Below, in pieces: positions 6,302 to 13,800 of a stretch of DNA of 15,238 nucleotides. This DNA comes from Bacteroidia bacterium. GTDB lineage: Bacteria; Bacteroidota; Bacteroidia; JAESSM01; NORP286. The DNA lies in the NCBI GenBank assembly GCA_016764115.1, contig JAESSM010000226.1:1-15238 (forward strand). The letters run 5' to 3'. Under the pieces are notes generated by a model that saw only the letters and a program-made list of their open reading frames with translations, ran no database searches and was not told where the DNA came from. Position 1 is the stretch's first letter. Each line of letters starts with the position of its first letter. A program made the translations under genes and the position numbers.

Positions 6302-7087
6302 ATGTTTATGCTGATTTTATAGTATAAATGGATCAACACTCCGAATTAAAAAACTATGACAATAGCCATCCGACTACCGCGAAAGATCGAACTGTAATCT
6401 ATTAATGATGGCGTTTCAATAGATGGAGATTATACTGTAACCATTGCCGCAAATGCGGAATGCAACTCTTTAACAATAGTGGCTCCAATAGGGAATGGCA
6501 ATAAAGTAGCTTCGGTACAATTAAATGATGGTATAACACTAGATGTAAGAAATAACTTGCTAGTTGACGGTATTTCGGACGGAACTAATAAAATTGGAAA
6601 GGCATCTTTAACACTGTTAGGTAGTGCCGTGTTAATGGTATGCATTTTAATAATATAAACGTGGACAATACCAGTAGCGAAGGAGTTACTTTAGCCGGTA
6701 AAATTTCTCCTTCCTACACCACCGGTAATTTAACTATCCGAGATGGATATAGCCAATCTTGCATTAGCAAATTACAATGGTGTGCTGTGGATTAGATGCG
6801 AGCACAGATATTGATATTGTGGGGGATGTAAACTCCGGAACCATAAGTGCTGACATTGTCGGTGCTTATGGACCGGTTGCTGTTGCTTACCAAACTGTAG
6901 ATGATGGTAGTGACCCTGGAAATGAAGGAGATCCCACAACTGGTGGTGATTAAAAGTCATTGAAATAAATGGAACAGGCTCTAGTCTATTTGCTCTTGAT
7001 CCATCCAACAAACTATCCTCAGGAGTGTATTACATTACAGGAACCAGCAATAACAAATACTATCAGCAAAGATTAATAATAGAATAA
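6302..7087 (+). pseudogene. Decayed gene for a T9SS-secreted surface protein
   Basis: Coding remnants continue one another across changing frames. A segment with W-I-N-T-P-N is at about 6328. A segment to 6405 reads PTTAKDRTVI. Then 6398-6658 gives INDGVSIDGDYTV and CNSLTIVAP, 6652-6795 gives NINVDNTSSEGVTLAG, and 6795-6953 gives STDIDIVGDVNSGTISADIV. Finally 6953-7087 gives KVIEINGTG and SSGVYYITGT, ending QQRLIIE. The opening resembles the W-x-x-P / DD-V-x-IN-x-G-V stretch seen at the start of large Bacteroidota surface repeat proteins. The end is the second half of a T9SS type A sorting domain; its first half is missing between the last two segments, which suggests a deletion. At least four frame changes make function very unlikely. 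The parent protein may have been much longer. Confidence 0.8.
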
Positions 7088-7110
7088 GCCCCAAAATATT
7101 GAAATGGAAG

Positions 7111-7138
7111 AAGCACCGCTTTAAGCGGTGCTTTTTTT
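7111..7138 (+). terminator. Strong rho-independent terminator after the decayed surface-protein gene
   Basis: A perfect 10-bp stem (7111-7120 with 7124-7133), loop TTA, and seven T at 7132-7138 partly within the stem. It has outlasted the gene it served and insulates the next gene. Its T-run runs into a TTTG that may act as the -33 element of the next promoter. Confidence 0.9.
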
Positions 7139-7170
7139 GTGCACTCAATTAGAAAAATGTTCTATTTTTG
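7136..7170 (+). promoter_or_regulatory. Promoter of the metallophosphoesterase operon
   Basis: TATTTTTG at 7163-7170 is an exact -7 box, ending six bases before the ATG at 7177. This predicts a leaderless or nearly leaderless mRNA, as for the kinase gene at 31. The only TTTG upstream (7136-7139) lies at the end of the terminator T-run, 23 bases from the -7 box, slightly longer than usual. Confidence 0.5.
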
Positions 7171-7176
7171 ATCTAT

Positions 7177-8442
7177 ATGCATCCACGGTTTTGGTTTTTC
7201 GGTACACTATTTATTATCCTTATTGCAATTGATATCTATGCTTTTCAAGCTGTTAAATCAATAAGCAACGGATACGCTTCATTTACAAAGAAAATAATCT
7301 ACACAATCTATTGGCTCTTTACATTGGTCTTATTTCTTTCCATTACTTCATACCTTATCGGTTGGTATGAACTTCTGAGCAAAACACTTCAAACGTTTAT
7401 AAGAGCTGGTTTATTCATTATTTATTTTTCTAAGATCTTCCTCGTTTGCTTTGTAATTATTGATGACATCATAAGGCTATTTACGTGGTCATACCAGAAA
7501 ATATCATTATTGTTTAATCAAGGGGAAACAATTTCCTCGTCAGGGAACAAAATAACCCGCTCAGATTTTTTGATGAAAACTGGAATTATTGTTGCCTCTA
7601 TACCGCTAACTGCAATGACATGGGGTATAGCTTCAGGTGCTTATGACTATCGAATTCGAAAACGAACTATCTCTCTTCCTAACCTCCCCAAAGCATTTGA
7701 TGGAATTCGCATCGTTCAATTATCTGATATTCATTCCGGAAGTTTTTACAATAAAAATGCTGTGATGGGTGGAATCGAAATGGCAATGAATGAAAAACCG
7801 GATATCATCTTCTTTACCGGTGACCTGGTGAATAATGATTCCCATGAGGTCGAAGATTACATTAACGTATTTGACAAAGTAAAAGCTCCTCTTGGAGTTT
7901 ATTCTATTTTAGGAAACCACGACTATGGAGATTACAAGCAATGGAGTTCACCAAAAGCCAAGATCAAAAATTTAGAAGACCTTAAAGATGCACATAAATT
8001 GTTAGGCTGGGACTTATTGCTAAACGAAAACAGGATTATAGAACAAGGTGGTGATAAACTTGCAATAATTGGAATAGAGAATTGGAGTGCGGTCGGAAAT
8101 TTTCAAAAATATGGAAAGATTGATCAGGCTGTAATTGGAACCGAAGAATGCTCAACGAAATTACTCCTTACACACGACCCAAGTCAATGGGAAGCACAAG
8201 TATTAAAGAACCATAAAGACATTGATATTAGTTTTGCGGGCCATACTCATGGAATGCAATTTGGTGTTGAAATTGGTAATTTCAGATGGAGTCCGGTGCA
8301 ATATGTTTACAAACAATGGGCTGATCTGTATCAGGAACATTCACAATACCTTTATGTAAACAGAGGGTTCGGGTTTATTGGCTATCCAGGAAGGGTTGGA
8401 ATATTACCTGAAATAACCGTCATGGAATTAAAAAGAGCATAA
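7177..8442 (+). CDS. Membrane-anchored metallophosphoesterase
   Basis: Predicted phosphoesterase of the calcineurin-like superfamily. N-terminal hydrophobic segments at about 5-23, 42-62, 76-98 and 134-151 anchor it in the inner membrane; the catalytic domain follows from about 165. All metal-binding motifs are present: D184-x-H186 (SDIH), D216 in GDLVNN, N247-H248-D249 in GNHD, H333 in THD, and H356/H358 in GHTH. At 421 residues it matches the many multi-pass YkuE-like proteins of Bacteroidota. The substrate is unknown; YkuE-like relatives have been linked to lipid or cell-wall phosphoesters, which I do not claim here. A TTG at 7168 extends the frame by three residues but lies inside the -7 box, so the ATG at 7177 is used. 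The stop codon directly abuts the next start. Confidence 0.9.
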   Translation: MHPRFWFFGTLFIILIAIDIYAFQAVKSISNGYASFTKKIIYTIYWLFTLVLFLSITSYLIGWYELLSKTLQTFIRAGLFIIYFSKIFLVCFVIIDDIIRLFTWSYQKISLLFNQGETISSSGNKITRSDFLMKTGIIVASIPLTAMTWGIASGAYDYRIRKRTISLPNLPKAFDGIRIVQLSDIHSGSFYNKNAVMGGIEMAMNEKPDIIFFTGDLVNNDSHEVEDYINVFDKVKAPLGVYSILGNHDYGDYKQWSSPKAKIKNLEDLKDAHKLLGWDLLLNENRIIEQGGDKLAIIGIENWSAVGNFQKYGKIDQAVIGTEECSTKLLLTHDPSQWEAQVLKNHKDIDISFAGHTHGMQFGVEIGNFRWSPVQYVYKQWADLYQEHSQYLYVNRGFGFIGYPGRVGILPEITVMELKRA

Positions 8443-9147
8443 ATGAATTATCTCTCCCATTTTTATATGGATATAGATCATCCTGATCCTTATTTCCAAT
8501 TTGGAACAATCCTTCCTGACTTGATTAGAAGTGTTGATAGAAAGTTACGAATCCCTAAGAGTTTATTACTTACTACTGATGGAAATGACAATATTCAACA
8601 GTTGAGTTTAGGATGTAATAGACATTTTGAAGTTGATGATTTATTTCACAATTCCAATTTCTTCAGGGAACATACATCCCAAATTAAAACACTACTATAC
8701 GAGAGAAATTTACAAAACCCAAAATTAAAAACCCATCTTCTGGCTCATGTGTTATTAGAATTAATGCTTGACAGACTTCTCATCAAATTGGATATAACAA
8801 TTTGTGATCGGTTCTATGTCTGTCTCAAAAAAGTGGAATATGATAATTTAAATATTTTACTTAATAAAATCTCTTATTATGATCATCAACTGTTATGTGA
8901 TTATCTGGATAGATTTCAACAATCTCAATACCTCTATAGCTATGAATTTAATGACAAGATCATTTTTGCCTTGAACAGAATATTTTCAAGAGTTGGGATC
9001 AATGACCTGCTTAAAGGATATGAACACGATTTTTTGAACTTTATCGAAGAAGTAGAAGTAATCATCAAAAAGGATTTTGAAAATATGTTCACAACACTAT
9101 CAAAACAAATAGCAAAAGAATCACCCTACCTTAAAACACCTCATTGA
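8443..9147 (+). CDS. AcpH-like (ACP phosphodiesterase family) protein
   Basis: The 234 residues open MNYLSHFYMDIDHPD, then show a G-x-I-L-P-D-L motif (21-27) and an H-F-x-V-D-D-x-F-H motif (61-69). This order resembles the acyl-carrier-protein phosphodiesterase family (DUF479: an M-N-x-L-x-H start, a G-x-x-x-x-D-x motif, then H-R-x-I-D-x-F-x-D), whose members remove phosphopantetheine from ACP. The family match is by eye and the catalytic residues cannot be proved, so enzymatic activity is uncertain. The gene starts on the base after the upstream stop (ATAAATG), so the two are probably one operon with coupled translation. Its last 27 bases overlap the end of the convergent dioxygenase gene. 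No signal peptide; cytoplasmic. Confidence 0.7.
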   Translation: MNYLSHFYMDIDHPDPYFQFGTILPDLIRSVDRKLRIPKSLLLTTDGNDNIQQLSLGCNRHFEVDDLFHNSNFFREHTSQIKTLLYERNLQNPKLKTHLLAHVLLELMLDRLLIKLDITICDRFYVCLKKVEYDNLNILLNKISYYDHQLLCDYLDRFQQSQYLYSYEFNDKIIFALNRIFSRVGINDLLKGYEHDFLNFIEEVEVIIKKDFENMFTTLSKQIAKESPYLKTPH

Positions 9148-9999
9148 AACTGACCTCCCCTGATAACCTTCAAAAATAAATTCTAAAGGTTCGTTCTTAT
9201 CACACATGCCTAATACGTATAGCATTGGAAGATAATGGTCATTAGTGGGGTGTGCTTTATTTGCCGCAGATCCTATTTGCTGGTAATTTATCAACGCCTT
9301 AAAATTCCTATTTTCTAACCGGGCCTTTACATAAGCATCAAATTGAACTGCCCAATCATATGGTTCACCATCAAGGTTTTGAAAATCCATTTTTATAAGA
9401 TTGTGAACTAAATTCCCACTTCCGATAACCAATACTCCTTTGTTCCTTAATTCTCTTAATACTTTCCCAATTTCAAAATGATAGCCCAATCCGTTATTAT
9501 AATCAATACTCAACTGAAAAACAGGGATATCTGCATTTGGATAAATGTGCCTCATAACACTCCAGGTACCATGATCCAATCCCCAACTTTCATCCCAGCC
9601 CAAGGGATTTTGATTTGCTAAGTCCATTACTTCCTTCGCAAATTTCGGAGAACCACCGCAGGGATATTTTACCTGAGATAACTTTTCTGGAAAACCGTAG
9701 AAATCATAAATCAATTTTGGCTTATCCACCCCACAAACATAGGTTCCTTTTGTCAGCCAATGTGCTGAAACACTCATTATAGCTTTGGGTTTCGGAATTG
9801 TCTTTCCTAATCCTTTTAACATTCTGGTAAAAGAATTATCCTCAATAGCATTCATTGGTGATCCGTGTCCAATGAACAACAGCGGCATTGGTGCCTCCTG
9901 TTCAGGTATTGCTTCCATCTCTTTGGCAAAAGATCTCAACCCAATAACTGAAATCAATGCTCCGGTTCCCAATAATTTCATAAAAGAAGAACGCTTCAT
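9121..9999 (-). CDS. YgiD-type (DODA-type) extradiol dioxygenase with an export signal
   Basis: Class III extradiol ring-cleavage dioxygenase of the group that includes Escherichia coli YgiD and plant DOPA 4,5-dioxygenase. The 292 residues hold the expected metal-binding histidines: H45 in IGHGSP, H80 in SAHW, H199 in GSGNLVHN and H255 in NDHYLP, plus H143 in LDHG. The enzyme would open catechol-type rings; the substrate is not known. Oddly, there is an N-terminal extension MKRSSFMKLLGTGALISVIG, a Tat- or Sec-like signal with KR rather than RR, so the enzyme may act in the periplasm, unlike YgiD. Length after removal (about 265) fits the family. The start at 9999 is chosen because the signal peptide begins there. 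It converges with the AcpH-like gene. No exact -7 box was seen upstream. Confidence 0.88.
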   Translation of the reverse strand: MKRSSFMKLLGTGALISVIGLRSFAKEMEAIPEQEAPMPLLFIGHGSPMNAIEDNSFTRMLKGLGKTIPKPKAIMSVSAHWLTKGTYVCGVDKPKLIYDFYGFPEKLSQVKYPCGGSPKFAKEVMDLANQNPLGWDESWGLDHGTWSVMRHIYPNADIPVFQLSIDYNNGLGYHFEIGKVLRELRNKGVLVIGSGNLVHNLIKMDFQNLDGEPYDWAVQFDAYVKARLENRNFKALINYQQIGSAANKAHPTNDHYLPMLYVLGMCDKNEPLEFIFEGYQGRSVSMRCFKVG

Positions 10000-10007
10000 A
10001 TTTTATA

Positions 10008-10036
10008 AAATTAAAGATTTTAAATTAAAAGATTTT
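10008..10036. repeat. Short tandem near-repeat in the dioxygenase leader
   Basis: AAATTAAAGATTTT (10008-10021) is followed at once by AAATTAAAAGATTTT (10022-10036), the copies differing by one A. It lies 9-37 bases upstream of the minus-strand start codon. It looks like a slippage duplication of AT-rich leader sequence; an effect on expression is possible but unproven. Confidence 0.5.
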
Positions 10037-10107
10037 AAAATTACGGCTATAAGATAAAGCTAAATCACGTTTATAAACTTCAAATTTTACATCTCAATTA
10101 AAAATAC

Positions 10108-10115
10108 TTACTTTG
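10108..10115 (+). promoter_or_regulatory. Possible -7 element for ruvA
   Basis: TTACTTTG differs from TAnnTTTG at one position. It would start transcription near 10122, about 40 bases before the ruvA ATG. No clear -33 element was found. Confidence 0.35.
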
Positions 10116-10161
10116 TTTAAGAAACCGATAACCAACAAATCATAAGTACCAACAATAATAA

Positions 10162-10749
10162 ATGATCTCACATATAAACGGCAAATTATTAGAAAAAAAT
10201 CCAGCGTATTCAATAATTGAATGCGGAGGAATAGGATATCATATCAAAATATCTCTAAATACTTTTTCCAAAATACCAGATCAGGAAAACTGCAAACTAC
10301 TTACTCATTTATCCATTAAAGAGGATTCCCATACCTTGTATGGTTTTTATGAGGATGCCGAACGTAAGTTGTTCAGGCACTTGATATCCGTTTCAGGAGT
10401 TGGCCCAAATACTGCCATCATGATGTTGTCTTCTTTATCACCTACGGAAATTGTTAATGCTATATTAACTGATAATGTCGCTTTAATAAAGAGTATTAAA
10501 GGGATAGGCCCGAAATCCGCTCAAAGATTAATTCTTGAATTGAAGGACAAGCTCATCAAAGAAGATCACGAAATAACTGCATCTGTCCAAATTCAACACA
10601 CTTCGGCAAAAACCGAGGCGTTATCTGCTTTAGAAACACTTGGATTTGCCCGTTCCTCTTCAGAAAAAGTTATAGATGAAATTATCAAAAGTAATGATGA
10701 AGAGTTGGCAGTTGAAGAATTGATAAAAACGTCCTTGAAGAGGTTATAA
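10162..10749 (+). CDS. ruvA: Holliday junction branch migration protein RuvA
   Basis: DNA-binding subunit of the RuvAB complex, which moves Holliday junctions during recombinational repair and loads the RuvB motor. The 195 residues show the three usual parts: an N-terminal OB-fold domain (about 1-64, with ECGGIGYHI and LYGFYEDAER), two helix-hairpin-helix motifs (VSGVGPNTA at 77-85 and IKGIGPKSA at 112-120) that grip DNA, and a C-terminal domain (about 148-195) that contacts RuvB. Length is normal and all motifs are intact. It is followed after 135 bases by sprA, a gene order widely shared in Bacteroidota. The 10750-10884 gap has no terminator that I can see, so partial read-through into sprA is possible. 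Confidence 0.97.
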   Translation: MISHINGKLLEKNPAYSIIECGGIGYHIKISLNTFSKIPDQENCKLLTHLSIKEDSHTLYGFYEDAERKLFRHLISVSGVGPNTAIMMLSSLSPTEIVNAILTDNVALIKSIKGIGPKSAQRLILELKDKLIKEDHEITASVQIQHTSAKTEALSALETLGFARSSSEKVIDEIIKSNDEELAVEELIKTSLKRL

Positions 10750-10884
10750 CAAGTCAACTCCACAATTGGCTGATTTCAAGCGCTTTGCAACCTACCATTT
10801 ACAATATTTAAATTATACTTACACGTTTACAATTAATAGAAGAAATCATCGTTATAAATCATTGTCCATAAGTATGTTCTAGGG

Positions 10885-13800
10885 ATGGTAAATTATAGCA
10901 CAAATTATCTTCTAAACCATTTGCAGAAAATCCCTTCTGTATGCTGTCTTGCAACCTTGCTTTTACTAGTAATAAGCAACAATTCTTTTGCCTTTCTTAC
11001 ACTTGAAGATGATTCCACCAAGTCAGATACAATTACCAACGATGACTTGATCTATCCCATAAGGGATTCAAGAAACGATCCTGCCTCCAATACTTATTAC
11101 AACCCATTCGACCTTAAAGATCCATCCAACATTGAAAAGAATATTGAATATGATCCAGAAACGAAACAATACATCATTACTGAAAAATTAGGTAAGGATT
11201 TCTACAAGAATCCATATTTCATTTCATTCGATGATTACCTGAAATACCAGGCAGAAAAATCCAAGAAAGACTATTGGCAAAAGCGCACCAAGGCAACGAG
11301 CATGCTGGAACGCAAAAGTCTCTTACCAAAGCTTCAAGTAGAAAGCGAAGTTTTCGACAGAATATTTGGAGGTAGTACCGTTGATATCCGCCCCCAAGGT
11401 TCAGCGGAATTGATATTTTCCGGTGACTTTCATAGAATAGACAATCCTGCCCTAAGCGACAGACTCAAAAAAACTGGTGGTTTCAAATTTGATGAGAACA
11501 TTCAAATGAACTTGATGGGGCAAGTAGGTGAAAAGTTAAGAATTACTACGAACTATAATACTAAAGCCAATTTTGACTTCGAAAATCAAATGAGGTTGGA
11601 ATATACAGGTTATGAAGATGAGATCATTCAAAAGATAGAAGCTGGAAATGTTGGTCTGCCATTAAAAGGAACTTTGATTACAGGAAGCCAGAGCCTTTTT
11701 GGAATTAAAACTCAGCTTAGATTTGGAAGACTTACAGTTACTAATGTTCTTTCTCAGCAAAAGAGTGAAACAGAAACAATAAAAGTAGAAGCCGGTGCCC
11801 AAATAACTGATTTCGAAATGACTGCTGATGAATATGAAGCAAATAAACACTATTTCCTTAATCAATATTTCAGAAATAATTATAACGAAGCATTAAGCAA
11901 ATTACCAACAATAGCTTCCCAGGTAAATATTACAAAAATTGAAATTTGGGTAACCAATACCCAATTTGAAAATGAACAAACCACAAGGGATATCGCTGCT
12001 TTTATGGACTTGGGAGAAAACTCTCCTTACGCTTCTGTTTTTACTGGTTCATCAAAGCAATTTCCAGATAATACTTCGAATGATTTGATGACTCTTTTAA
12101 ATGCCAATCCTGACTCAAGATACACACAAGATGTTAATGATGTACTTGCAGGATTTGACCCAGGAAATTTTTCTGCGGGTTTAGACTTTGTTAAGCTGGA
12201 AAATGCAAGAAAACTTAAGGAAAGAGAATTTAAGTTCCACCCTAAACTTGGATACATTTCATTGAATTTTGCATTAAATTCGGATGAGGTCTTGGCAGTG
12301 GCTTATGAATTTACTGCAAATGGAAATCCTTATAAAGTAGGTGAATTTGCAGCTGATGTACTACCTGACCCAGATAGAGATAAAGTACTTTTTGTTAAAC
12401 TATTAAAAAGCCCCATAACCAGAACTGATATCCCTCTTTGGGAATTGATGATGAAGAACATCTATGCTATGGGAGCATATAATTTGCAAAGGGATAATTT
12501 TAAACTGGATGTAATTTATGAAGATGACATTTCCGGAGCTGACATGCCATTCATTCCCCTGCCTAAGCTCAATACAATTCCATTAATTCAATTATTTAAT
12601 CTGGATAATCTAAACACCCAAAACGACCCTAACCCAGATGGTATTTTCGATTTTGTTGAAGGCATTACCATTAATACATCCAATGGGCGAATCATATTCC
12701 CTGTAATTGAACCTTTTGGAAGCGACTTAAGAGCTCAGTTCAAAAAGAATGGATTAAAAGACGAAAAGGCTGACGATTATGCTTATGACGCATTGTATGA
12801 TTCTACAAAGTATTCCGCACAGCAACAGGCAGAATTCAATAAGTTTAAAATGGTAGGAACTTACCAATCAACAAACAGCTCTGAAATAAGTTTAGGTGCG
12901 ATGAACATTCCCAAAGGTTCAGTAACAGTTTTGGCAGGTGGAAGAAAGCTGGATGAAGGACAAGATTATACAATTGATTATTTATTAGGTCGGGTAACTA
13001 TCACCAATGACCAAATCCTAAATTCAGGACAGCCAATACAAATTAAATTCGATAACAATCTGTATTTCTCTGTCAAGCAAAAGTCATTACTTGCTTCACG
13101 ATTTGATTACCAAATTTCTGAAAACTTCAATGTTGGAGGAACTGCCCTAAAACTAACTGAAAGGCCGCTAACCGAAAAAGTTAATACCGGTGACGAGCCA
13201 ATATCTAACCTGATTTGGGGATTAGACGGAAATTACCAAACCGAATCCAGGTTTTTAACTCATTTGGTTGATAAATTACCATTCATAGACACCAAAGCCC
13301 CTTCATCTATTAATGTATCCGGTGAATTTGCACAACTAAAACCTGGTCATTCTAAATTCATTGAATTGGATAAAGAACCTACAGCCTATATTGATGACTT
13401 TGAAGCATCTGAATCTCCAATTGATATGAAGCAGCCGTTCCCTTGGGTTATTGCAAGCACCCCTCGTTTATTTCCAGAGTCAGGTTTAACCAATGATCTG
13501 CAATATGGTTTTAACAGGGCACGATTGTCCTGGTACTATATTGATCCCATTTTCTACCGAAGTAATTTAAGTACTCCTAAGCATATCAAAGATGATGTAA
13601 CACAACTTTCCAATCACTATGTAAGGGAAGTTATTGAAAGTGATATCTGGCCAAACAAACAAGCCCCGTCCGGGCAAACAATCGCAGTTCCTGTTTTGAA
13701 TATGGTGTACTATCCCAAAGAAAAAGGACCTTATAACTACGATGTAGATGGAACAAAAGATGATGGCTCTTTAAAAAATCCTGAACAGCGCTGGGGTGGA

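Noticed and set aside
6430..6645. Minus-strand open frames opposite the decayed surface protein (also 6772-7011)
   Set aside because: The plus strand carries recognisable T9SS-protein fragments; the antisense frames have no family features or promoter.
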